From: Ruminococcus sp.
GTDB lineage: Bacteria; Bacillota_A; Clostridia; Oscillospirales; Ruminococcaceae
Direction: 5' to 3'
DNA: 26,402 nucleotides
Assembly: GCF_024684275.1 (NCBI RefSeq)
Contig: NZ_JAIKXF010000050.1
Coordinates: forward strand, 1 to 26,402
Below are positions 1-7,300 of this stretch, piece after piece. The notes below the pieces were generated by a model. That model was not told the origin of the DNA. It made no database searches and saw only the letters and a program-made list of their open reading frames with translations. How positions within the stretch are numbered: position 1 is the stretch's first letter; every line of letters starts with the position of its first letter. A program made the translations under genes and the position numbers.

Positions 1-228
1 TCCTATAGTATATAACCATGTCTTGAATGCGGAATTTCCGTTGAAAACAGGTTTATCTACATAAAGCTTTATGAACACATCGATCGCGGCTTCCTCGGAC
101 AGCTCCATATCTCCGATAATACTGTAGATGTAATATATAAGACCATCTTTATAGTCTTTTATGACTTCCTCAATTGCGTCCCTGTCACCTGAGAGAAAAC
201 GGCTGTAGCTACCTGAACCGTCACTCAT
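1..228 (-). CDS. ECF-type RNA polymerase sigma factor, N-terminal part (runs off the window)
   Basis: The 76 visible codons read as region 2 of an extracytoplasmic-function sigma factor: a helix with DAIEEVIKDYKDGLIYYIYS, then the conserved SEEAAIDVFIKLY segment and the SAFKTWLYTIG stretch, which matches the region 2.3/2.4 signature (F..WLY.IARN) of the sigma-70 family. The start ATG (226-228) has an AGGAG seven bases upstream. ECF factors redirect RNA polymerase to envelope or stress genes and are usually held by a membrane anti-sigma factor. Such a factor would lie beyond the window edge, downstream on the minus strand, and is not visible. Two promoters precede the gene, one housekeeping-like and one ECF-like, which fits autoregulation. 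Family assignment is solid; the subgroup is unknown because region 4 is missing. Confidence 0.85.
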   Translation of the reverse strand, partial: MSDGSGSYSRFLSGDRDAIEEVIKDYKDGLIYYIYSIIGDMELSEEAAIDVFIKLYVDKPVFNGNSAFKTWLYTIG

Positions 229-264
229 TGTTATTCTCCTTTCGACAGGAAATATTTCCTTTGA

Positions 265-299
265 TAATTAGACGTACGAAACATCATGAATGTCGCACC
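265..299 (-). promoter_or_regulatory. Candidate ECF-sigma autoregulated promoter
   Basis: On the minus strand GGTGCGAC (292-299) is followed about 15 bases later by TACGTCTAATTA (265-276), and the sigma factor start lies 36 bases further on. CGTC-containing -10 elements are typical of ECF promoters in Firmicutes (SigW/SigX/SigV type). The same 12-base box, with a similar GGTGAGAG element upstream, precedes the gene at 9001. The exact -35/-10 boundaries are my inference. Confidence 0.5.
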
Positions 300-374
300 C
301 ATTAAAAAATTTTTATGAAAAGTTATATTTAATGTCTGTTTTTCATCTGCTTTACCTTTCTTTCGGTTGTACAT

Positions 375-403
375 ATTATATCATATCAGTTTCAGTGATT
401 CAA
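375..403 (-). promoter_or_regulatory. Housekeeping-type promoter upstream of the sigma factor gene
   Basis: Read on the minus strand: TTGAAT (398-403), a 17-base spacer, TATAAT (375-380), with TG one base before the -10 (extended -10). It would start transcription near 368 and leave a leader of about 140 nt before the sigma factor ATG. Confidence 0.7.
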
Positions 404-507
404 TGCTATTTGATGAATGACAGATATTATACAGGTCAGGATAACGGGAAGAGCATTGCAGGTTTTCCCGGAGTCATTGTTATAAGCGGAGTGCTTGCTA
501 TATATGA

Positions 508-597
508 GCTCCTTCCCGCATTTCACCTGTTACGTGCTCTCCCGACAATGAAGTTAAAACTGAATATGATTCGGTAAAGCGTGAACTCAGCAAGTAA
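508..597 (+). pseudogene. Possible remnant of a plus-strand gene end
   Basis: A reading frame open from just after a TGA near 508 ends at TAA 595-597, five bases before a strong plus-direction terminator. Its last residues (SPDNEVKTEYDSVKRELSK) look like a natural charged protein C-terminus. Upstream the frame is broken, no start with an RBS exists, and a minus-strand promoter occupies 375-403. A decayed gene tail is one explanation; chance is another. No family recognised. Confidence 0.2.
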
Positions 598-601
598 TAT
601 C

Positions 602-650
602 AAATGCCTCCGTATATTGTCTTTCGGCAGCATACGGAGGCATTTTTATT
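602..650 (+). terminator. Rho-independent terminator
   Basis: A perfect 14-bp stem, AAATGCCTCCGTAT (602-615) with ATACGGAGGCATTT (632-645), with a 16-base loop, followed by a T-rich run on the plus strand. On the minus strand the trailing sequence is less T-rich, but the hairpin may also end transcription of the dockerin gene that comes from the right. Confidence 0.75.
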
Positions 651-685
651 CTATTTATTCTTTTTATGTAATAACGAAACCATTT

Positions 686-784
686 TTAAGATTCCTTGAT
701 GCTGCCGCCCCATTCAACAACTGTGAAGCCTTTTGTAAAATCGAAGCGTGTGCGGCAATTTACTGCGTCCCAGCCATTCTTATG
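686..784 (-). pseudogene. Eroded remnant of the GH9 C-terminal module
   Basis: Just downstream of the dockerin gene stop, minus-strand sequence reads NGWDAVNCRTRFDFTKGF then TVVEWGGSIKES and a stop (686-688). These pieces match three separate parts of the C-terminal domain of the GH9 protein at 4347-8012: the segment before 4781-4788, the segment 4669-4716, and the last residues at 4360-4392. The joins fall on CGTCCCAG (766-773) and AAGCCTTTT (726-734), each of which is present at both ends of the matching deleted stretch in the GH9 gene (72 bp and 285 bp, both multiples of three). The remnant has no start codon and is out of frame with the dockerin gene. Confidence 0.75.
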
Positions 785-795
785 TCAGCGCCGTA

Positions 796-2238
796 TTAGA
801 CCTTCTGATCAGGCTCGACATAGGTAGTTATGGTTTTCTTGATAAGTTCTTTTCTCATAAGAACAAGGTCAAATATATCGAGCTTGTTGTCAAGATTAAA
901 GTCAGCTTCACCCCAGCTGTAAAGATCATTATCATATGCATTGAGCAGCCATTTCTGCAATGCTACAAGATCAGCGATGCTGAATTCACCGTCTCCGTTT
1001 ATATTTCCCGATACTTTAATCTTGGTTCTTATCACAAGATCCATTGAGCCATTGTCATACAGTGTTACCTCTGGCTGATCGTCGCACAGGAATTCAAAAT
1101 AATCTGCGGATCTGTAAAGATTTGCAAGACCGGTCTGATAGACCTGCGGATTGGATCCAACGGCATATATCGGACCTGTCATCATCCATCCACCCGGAAC
1201 ATTCGGTTCTTCAAATCGAATGTCCGTTCCGAATCCGCAGTAATGATGTTCCAGCAGATCATTCGGGATCAGTTCGCCTGTATCTTTGTCATAAACAGTG
1301 ATCCTTGTTTCTCCCTTTTTAAGGTCGGTCAGATCAGCAGACTTTTCCTCGGGGATAACTCTTTTTGTTTTCTTTTTCAGTCTGAACACAACGTCAGCTG
1401 TGTTGTTGTCATATTTCTTTACGGTAATATGATCTTCAGGTACAATAGTTCCGTTGTAATAACCCGCAGATTTTTCTTCTGTCTCCGGCAAGGAGTAACT
1501 TTCCGGTATATCAAGCAAGCCGAAGGAGAAATCGTAACCATTAAAGAAGTTTCCTAAATGTACAATTTCAGGGTTATTTCTTAATCCGGAGGGTTGTATA
1601 TTACAGTTGAGTTCACCTTCCGGAGTATCCTGACGTATATCAGTCCATATTCTTGATATTGCACCATCAGGAAGCGAAAGGAGTTCTCCGGTGTCATAAT
1701 CAACAAGGGAAACTCTCATATCTCCCGAAAGCAGTACAGTCTGCGCATTATCTATAACGGTACAGTCTGCAACAAGAGGATCTTTCATGTCTTCTTTCGA
1801 GAAAGGCGGATCTAATTCCCATACATAATTCGGTACAAACCACCATTTGATTGCGGCCTGACCATCTTTGACAGCCTGATATGCAGCTACTTTATAGGTG
1901 TCACCGGTTGAATTGTTATAGAAATATTTAGTTGAACACATCTTAAAGTTGTCGAGATATTCCTGTGATTCTTCACTCCAATTAAGACGGATACTGTTAT
2001 TGGAATCCATGCAGAAAACAACATAGTTATCCCTGACGGAGACAGCACCGTATTTTTTTACGTATTCCTTAAATTCGGCTTCACAGTCAGGCAGCCAGCT
2101 ATTAATATCATTCTCTGATCCATCAGTTGTTTCTTCTGAATAAGCATTCAGAGGCGTGAATAAATCCAGACTTTCTGCGGAAAAAGGAATAATAGCTATT
2201 GTTGCGGCTATCACAGCAGCCGCCAGTTTCTTTAACAT
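796..2238 (-). CDS. Secreted dockerin-containing protein of unknown function
   Basis: A 480-residue exported protein. Residues 1 to about 30 form a signal peptide (MLKK then a long Ala/Ile/Val core). Residues about 30-405 match no family I recognise; they are rich in Asp, Tyr and beta-type sequence and contain repeated VYDKDTGEL / VDYDTGELL phrases, suggesting beta-sandwich domains. Residues about 410-468 are a type I dockerin: the first calcium loop is N-I-N-G-D-G...D followed by LQKWLL, the second D-F-N-L-D-N-K-L-D-I-F-D followed by MRKELI. Dockerins bind cohesins, so the protein probably sits on a cellulosome-like scaffold at the cell surface. ATG 2238 is chosen because AGGTGA lies seven bases upstream and the promoter at 2290-2318 excludes an earlier in-frame Met. 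The C-terminus (TYVEPDQKV) stops where the GH9 protein continues (EYVEPDHRS) into another module, so this gene may be a truncated version. Confidence 0.85.
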   Translation of the reverse strand: MLKKLAAAVIAATIAIIPFSAESLDLFTPLNAYSEETTDGSENDINSWLPDCEAEFKEYVKKYGAVSVRDNYVVFCMDSNNSIRLNWSEESQEYLDNFKMCSTKYFYNNSTGDTYKVAAYQAVKDGQAAIKWWFVPNYVWELDPPFSKEDMKDPLVADCTVIDNAQTVLLSGDMRVSLVDYDTGELLSLPDGAISRIWTDIRQDTPEGELNCNIQPSGLRNNPEIVHLGNFFNGYDFSFGLLDIPESYSLPETEEKSAGYYNGTIVPEDHITVKKYDNNTADVVFRLKKKTKRVIPEEKSADLTDLKKGETRITVYDKDTGELIPNDLLEHHYCGFGTDIRFEEPNVPGGWMMTGPIYAVGSNPQVYQTGLANLYRSADYFEFLCDDQPEVTLYDNGSMDLVIRTKIKVSGNINGDGEFSIADLVALQKWLLNAYDNDLYSWGEADFNLDNKLDIFDLVLMRKELIKKTITTYVEPDQKV

Positions 2239-2289
2239 TATAAAGTCACCTGCCCTCCCAGAATTTGCAGCATTTAACTGCTTAATCAC

Positions 2290-2318
2290 ATTATACAACG
2301 ATATTTCACTGAATGCAA
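2290..2318 (-). promoter_or_regulatory. Promoter of the dockerin gene
   Basis: Minus strand TTGCAT (2313-2318), 17-base spacer, TATAAT (2290-2295). The predicted start near 2283 gives a leader of about 45 nt, consistent with ATG at 2238. Confidence 0.7.
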
Positions 2319-2555
2319 GAGAAAATCGTATTTTGTTCTATATATGCTAAGTTCCAAGTATTATTATCTGAACTCATGTCATGACGTACATAGTTATTGA
2401 TCGTAGGGGCATACTTTGTCCATTCGACTCGGGCAGCCACTTTTTTCGTTTTTGCCTGATTATACTTCAAAATTGCCACTCTGACGATTCTGATAGAGTG
2501 ACTTTGCGAACAAGCTGCAGCCCCCTCGCGGAGTGCTTTCTTTTTATCCTGCGTA
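2319..2555. other. Intergenic stretch between divergent promoters, content unexplained
   Basis: About 240 bases separate the divergent promoters of the dockerin gene and the CPBP gene. On the minus strand one frame stays open from roughly 2560 to a stop at 2306-2308, reading pieces such as KKALREGAAACSQSHSIRI and KTKKVAARVEWTKYAPT. It has no start codon with an RBS and runs over the dockerin promoter. It also holds a six-base-pair inverted repeat (CACTCT/AGAGTG, about 2480-2504). I cannot assign it; a dispersed intergenic repeat or gene debris is possible. Confidence 0.25.
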
Positions 2556-2584
2556 TTGCTTTAGGCTGACTGTTGTGATATAAT
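2556..2584 (+). promoter_or_regulatory. Promoter of the CPBP/XRE operon
   Basis: TTGCTT (2556-2561), 17-base spacer, TATAAT (2579-2584), with an extended -10 TG. The predicted start near 2591 leaves a leader of about 185 nt before the CPBP ATG. Confidence 0.7.
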
Positions 2585-2607
2585 ATGTTCAGAAGCACTT
2601 CATGAGC

Positions 2608-2647
2608 TCCGCCGAAAATTTGGCTATTTATAGCCAATGCAACGGAG
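2608..2647 (+). promoter_or_regulatory. Structured 5' leader element
   Basis: CTCCG and CGGAG can pair around an inner perfect hairpin TTGGCTA-TTTA-TAGCCAA, giving a two-level stem in the leader. A second hairpin (CTATCGC-CAA-GCGATAG) lies directly before the RBS of the CPBP gene at about 2746-2762. I do not recognise a known riboswitch class. Confidence 0.4.
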
Positions 2648-2670
2648 ATTAACGTGATTGTTAACGCCCG

Positions 2671-2778
2671 TTGACGGATTTCCATGCGCAGTTGGTAGAC
2701 TTCTTGGAGCAGAAATGGTACGATGGATTCATCAGGAAAAACTATCGCCAAGCGATAGAAGGAGGAATTCATCTATGA
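2671..2778 (+). CDS. Possible 35-residue leader ORF coupled to the CPBP gene
   Basis: A frame from TTG 2671 to TGA 2776-2778 encodes a plausible small acidic/aromatic peptide (begins LTDFHAQLVDFLEQKWYD, ends RQAIEGGIHL). Its stop overlaps the ATG of the CPBP gene as ATGA, the usual arrangement for translational coupling. A still shorter frame GTG 2654 to TGA 2674, preceded by GGAG six bases upstream, overlaps the TTG as TTGA, so three frames are chained head to tail. No family recognised. It could be a regulatory leader peptide, the tail of a lost gene, or chance. Confidence 0.3.
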   Translation: MTDFHAQLVDFLEQKWYDGFIRKNYRQAIEGGIHL

Positions 2779-3695
2779 AAAAATTCATAAAAAACATAAA
2801 CCCGTTCAACAACAGAACAGAAATGCCGGCTGCTGTGTTAGTTATCAAAAAGCTTCTTGCATTCATACTATGCTTTGTGGTCGGCACACTTTTAGGGAAT
2901 GCCGTTGTCATAGGTGCAATGATCGCCGGCGGAAAAAACTTTACACAGGGCGAGACTTTCAGCGAAAGCACTATGGAACTGCTGGGGCTGTATGCCATGG
3001 CAGGAATGATAGCCGCAAGTGTTCTTTACTGGAAGCTTATAGAAAAAAGAAAGCTCTCCGAAATGGGTTTGACTAAGCACATCGGCGGCTGGTTTGCAGG
3101 AGCTCTCATAGGCACCGGACTGCTGTTTGTCTGTGTTGCTGCGATAATGCTCACAGGCAGTATCAGTTTTGAAGGCTTATCTCAAGATACAAATGCTCCG
3201 ATGCTGATGCTTCTGCTGGGCGGATATATCATTCAGAGCGCTGCCGAGGAATTTCTTTGCAGAGGACTTGTATTATGTTCGCTCAGGGACAGAGTACCTA
3301 TGCCTGTCGCTGTCGCAGCAAGCACGTTTGTATTCACCTTTAATCACTGGGGCAATTTCAGCGGCAGTGAACCGAGGTATATATTCTCAGGTGTGCTATG
3401 CTTAGTCGTTATTTCGTGCGTATTCTCGTTCCTGACACTCAAAACCAAAAGCATATGGGCAGCCTGCGGACTTCATTCTTTGTGGAATTTCTGCCTGAGC
3501 TGTGTTCTCGGACTTGATCTCAGCGGAGAGAGAGCTTCGGCTGCACTCATTGACATGAAAAGTGTCGGTGAAAATCTGCTCAACGGCGGAAACTACGGCA
3601 TTGAAACAAGCATTATCACAGCAGCATTATTGGCTGCAGCAGCTGTCCTGCTGTGGCATATGTATAAAAGAAATGACAGAAAGGCAGGCGTTTAA
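2775..3695 (+). CDS. CPBP family intramembrane glutamic protease (CAAX protease/Abi family)
   Basis: A 306-residue polytopic membrane protein with about seven or eight hydrophobic segments. It carries the three CPBP motifs: the glutamate pair with arginine EEFLCRG (E158, E159, R163), a histidine after a Phe-rich helix (FTFNHWGN, H191), and the last H...N pair in CGLHSLWNF (H234, N238). In this family these residues form the intramembrane active site; characterised members cut prenylated CAAX proteins in eukaryotes or mature and confer immunity to bacteriocin-type peptides in bacteria. Start ATG 2775 has GGAGG nine bases upstream. An XRE regulator gene begins one base after its stop, so the pair forms an operon. 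The substrate cannot be told from sequence; a role in peptide maturation, immunity or regulation is inference. Confidence 0.85.
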   Translation: MKKFIKNINPFNNRTEMPAAVLVIKKLLAFILCFVVGTLLGNAVVIGAMIAGGKNFTQGETFSESTMELLGLYAMAGMIAASVLYWKLIEKRKLSEMGLTKHIGGWFAGALIGTGLLFVCVAAIMLTGSISFEGLSQDTNAPMLMLLLGGYIIQSAAEEFLCRGLVLCSLRDRVPMPVAVAASTFVFTFNHWGNFSGSEPRYIFSGVLCLVVISCVFSFLTLKTKSIWAACGLHSLWNFCLSCVLGLDLSGERASAALIDMKSVGENLLNGGNYGIETSIITAALLAAAAVLLWHMYKRNDRKAGV

Positions 3696-3696
3696 C

Positions 3697-4110
3697 ATGG
3701 AATTCAATAACAAACTGTACGAACTGCGTAAGCAGAAAGGCTTCTCGCAGGAGGAGCTCGCAAACCGTCTGAATGTATCGCGTCAGACTGTATCAAAATG
3801 GGAAGTCGGTGACTCTGCTCCTGATATGGAGAAGCTCATCGCTATCAGTGACCTTTTCGGCATATCCCTTGATGAACTGATTCTGGACAAGGCACCTGAG
3901 CCTGCACCTGCACCCATTGAGCAGGCGCCTGCAAAGTCGAAGCTTTACAGTGAGATAAAGACCGATATCAAAGAAAAAGTCCTCACAGACAGCAACAGAA
4001 AAAAATTCAAAAAAGGGCTGAAAATCGCAGGAATAATTCTTGGAGCTATACTTGCGGCAGATCTGATATCATTTGTGGTATATGTTGCCTTTAATGGCTT
4101 GCCGAAATAA
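3697..4110 (+). CDS. XRE/Cro-type HTH regulator with a C-terminal membrane anchor
   Basis: A 137-residue protein. Residues about 5-60 are a classic Xre helix-turn-helix (LYELRKQKGFSQEELANRLN followed by SRQTVSKWEVG and LDELI). Residues about 66-75 are a Pro/Ala linker, and residues about 108-133 are one hydrophobic segment (IAGIILGAILAADLISFVV), which probably anchors the regulator to the membrane. The start at 3697 is one base after the stop of the CPBP protease gene, with AGGCAGG eight bases upstream. A membrane-bound regulator next to an intramembrane protease invites the idea that the protease, or a signal at the membrane, controls DNA binding; this is inference. The target is likely its own operon. 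Confidence 0.85.
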   Translation: MEFNNKLYELRKQKGFSQEELANRLNVSRQTVSKWEVGDSAPDMEKLIAISDLFGISLDELILDKAPEPAPAPIEQAPAKSKLYSEIKTDIKEKVLTDSNRKKFKKGLKIAGIILGAILAADLISFVVYVAFNGLPK

Positions 4111-4165
4111 AAGCCGCAGAATAGTTCTTTCGTCCATCGGGCAGCATTTCTTCTGTTAAAGCGTC

Positions 4166-4194
4166 TTGACTAATATTTTATAGCTTGTTATGAT
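4166..4194 (+). promoter_or_regulatory. Strong promoter ahead of a truncated ORF
   Basis: TTGACT (4166-4171), 17-base spacer, TATGAT (4189-4194). The expected start near 4201 gives a leader of only about 18 nt to the ATG at 4219. Confidence 0.65.
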
Positions 4195-4218
4195 ATTATA
4201 AAAGGCAGGAGGTTCCTT

Positions 4219-4353
4219 ATGTCAGATACAAGAGAACTACTGCCTGTCCTGCTTTCTGAGAAGAGCAGAAAGATCAAAGGCTGCATATATAATATAAAGA
4301 ATTCCGCCCATCAGGGGCGGAATTTCTTTTATTTATTTAATTGCTATTATTGA
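4219..4353 (+). pseudogene. Truncated ORF with intact promoter and RBS, possibly a Fic-protein N-terminus
   Basis: ATG 4219 follows a perfect AGGAGG at six bases and a good promoter. The 44 residues begin MSDTRELLPVLLSEKSRKIK, then GCIYNI; after that the frame runs into the hairpin at 4299-4325 and ends in low-complexity sequence (NFFYLFNCYY). The opening resembles the N-terminus of Fic/Fido-domain proteins (a charged helix, LLxEKxxxKxKGxIY), which normally continues into a domain of over 200 residues. I therefore read it as the 5' stub of a gene cut off at the GH9 terminator, with low confidence in the Fic identity. The alternative is a genuine 44-residue small protein. The final seven bases overlap the 3' end of the convergent GH9 gene. 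Confidence 0.4.
4299..4335. terminator. Bidirectional rho-independent terminator
   Basis: GAATTCCGCCC (4299-4309), loop ATCAG, GGGCGGAATTT (4315-4325). T-rich sequence follows on the plus strand and TTTATATT on the minus strand. It lies just past the GH9 stop and probably ends that transcript; it also falls inside the truncated plus-strand ORF. Confidence 0.75.
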
Positions 4354-7300
4354 ACTTTGCTGCCGCCCCATTCTATGACTGTAAAGCCTTTTCTCTCGAA
4401 GGTATCAAGCTCCTGCGGCTCGATGTTCACAGCATTTTCAAGGGGAACATACGCCATAAATACGCGCAGCAAGCTGTCAGGTCTCGGTGTTATGTCAAGC
4501 TTGGCAGAATCAGTATAGGCATCACTCTGGAACGATATAAGGTTATACTTGTTATGCTCCATCAGCGGCAGCCAGTATACGATAAACTCGTTCATTTCTT
4601 CCTCAGTGAGTCCCATATATGTGAGCTTTTCCTTGAGGAAGCTCTCGGTATCACTGCCTGCAACACAGAAGCCTTTGGTAAAATCGAAGCGTGTGCGGCA
4701 ATTTACTGCGTCCCAGAACAGGTACTTATGATGTGTGCCGTCAGCCTTGTTCAGAAGTGTGCCGTCGGGAGAAGCTGTTACGTCCCAGCCATTATTGTAT
4801 CTCGGGTATGTCGTTGAGAGTTCTGCTTCCGTCAGCTCCAGCTCAACATGAACATCGGTCTCTTTCTCGGGATACAGGTATATTACAGGCTTATCCATGT
4901 ATACCTCATAAACGATCGTCGGAGTTTTACCATCGTCTCCTACTGTTCTGATCCAGCCGTACCGACCATCGTATTCGGTAAATATCCATTTATCGTTATT
5001 ATCCTGATATCCTAATTCCGAGAGAAGAGTATTTTTATAGATAATAGCTACAGGTTCAAAGCTCTCATCGGGACCAAGATATAATTTCAGACCGTCTGTA
5101 ACAGTACGCACCGGACCGCCGAAGCTGCGATGATCAGGTTCTACATATTCTGCTGCATTTTTACTGACAAGCTCTTTTTTCATACGAGTAAGGTCGAATA
5201 TATCGAGCTTACCGTCCTTGCAGAAATCAGCAGCCTTCCAGTCGGCAAGAGAATACTTTGCAGAGCCCAGCAGCCACTTCTGGAAAATGACTACATCAGA
5301 TACATTGAATTCGCCGTCAGCATTAACATCTCCGGATGCAGGCTTGACAACAGTTTCTGTGGAAGCCTCGTCCTGAAGGAATGATACTACCCATGCAAGT
5401 GAAGCATTGCTGCTGAGAGAAGCTTGATTGGTAGACCATGATTCTACGGAATCAGCATAAAATCTCTCGGAAGGATCATCCGGATGTCCATATCCCATTC
5501 CCATAGCCCTCACATATTGGTCAACAGCCTTTGCAGTCGGACCGCTTACGATCACTCCGTCAGGTGCCTGAGGCAGAGACTTGTCGATCTCATGCTGCCA
5601 GTATTCATGTGACGGATTCTTTGTACAGTAAGAACCATAACCTGAAATGAATGAGTATGACATAGGATTGTTGCCAAGAAGATAATCCATACCTCTTGTC
5701 ACGCCGTTCAGGTACTTATCATCACCTGTCAGGTCATAGGCATAAGCCATAGCGATCATATTATTCAAAGCGCGTCCGTTGGAATCATATTCAAAGCCGC
5801 GGTAATATATTTCAGGACCCCAGCCTGTGTCATAGTAACCGGGAGCGTCATACTTATACGGGATACCGTAACCTTGGCTTTCTTCTTCATTGATGAAATC
5901 GTCTGCCGTTTCAAGAAGTGAACTATTCAGCATCTCAGTCTGTTCATCTGTGAGCAGATACTTGTGCATCAGCAGCGACATAGAGCCTGCTGCGGCAATG
6001 TTTTCGCTTCTGAACAATGTGAATGTGAATTCTCCGGGCTGGTTTGATCCGCCTGTTATCCTTGGGGAAAACGTGAAAGCACCTTTATAATCGGAAAGAT
6101 CAGCAAGGTAGTCAGCGGCGTCTTCATCTTCCATTAACTTTGAAGTGATATAAAGCTCACAGGCTGCCCAGTAGGCATCAGCTGAGACCTCACTGTCAGG
6201 GTATAAATTCGTTCCCTGCCACAGAATTTGAGGAGCATAGAATGATACTTCGTTAGTATACTCATCAAATTCTGCTTCATACCAGTTTGCCTTGTATGCC
6301 TGATATGCCTCCTTAGCACTTTCAAGGAGCTTATCTGCATATTCAGCGTCATAAGCCTTCCAAAGTCTTGCTCCCTGTGCCGCACAGGCTGCGTAATTCA
6401 GAGTTGCCGCAAATGTAGGCGGCTTGATGACACGTATATCCTCATAATTGACATAATCAGGCCTGTTGGTAAGACTGCGCAATATATGATCGTTTATGCA
6501 GTGATAATACATACCTGAATATTTGCCCCATGTTTTCTCATCGGGCTGAACCTTCATGCGTGACATAAAATCCAGCTCATATCTGCATTCGTCAAGGATA
6601 TCGGGGTATTTATTGCCAGATTCGGGAATAACAACAGTACCCGAGCCGTCAGCGAATTTTTTGATCCCGTCTTGTGAATAGGTCGCGCGCTCGTACATAT
6701 TCTGGAGCGTCCACAGCGAAATACCGCCCTCTGTCATATTCTTGCTATGGTCATCTGCTTTATACCAGCCTCCCGATGCATCGAGCTTTGAAGAAGCATA
6801 GTAATGAGTTGCTTCATCATCTGCCAGATATTCACGTTTCCATTGAGTCTGAACATAGCCTGTTTCTGTCTTATGTACACCTGCGTGTGCAAGTTTATTT
6901 TTTTCACCCGATGTGATATATTCTGACTCGATATCTGCACCTGAACGGTTCTGATAGAAATAATTCAGTGCATTGGTCAGCATATTATGTTCGCTGTCGC
7001 TGTAAATATCGTTACCTATCCTGAACAGGAACGATCTCCAGTTCTCGCCTTTGATACGGATATAGTATTCGCCGACCTCATCAAACGCCGTAAAGTCTAT
7101 CTTGCATACATTATCGCCCGAATCAGCGTCCTTCGTCGGCTCGCCTGTTCTGCCCGTATAAACAACAACATCATCAGAAACTCTTACTATCTCATAGTCA
7201 TAGACCTTATCAAGCTTGAAATACTTTGCACCGTAGGTGAAATCTCCTTTATTATTGCCAAGTGTAGCTGTTTTTTCAAGGTTCTGGTAGTATCCAAGCT

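Noticed and set aside
290..577. 95-residue hydrophobic plus-strand frame
   Set aside because: No RBS, and it overlaps the minus-strand sigma factor promoters at 265-299 and 375-403.
2239..2298. Longer start for the dockerin protein
   Set aside because: The upstream Met lies inside the promoter, before the expected transcription start.
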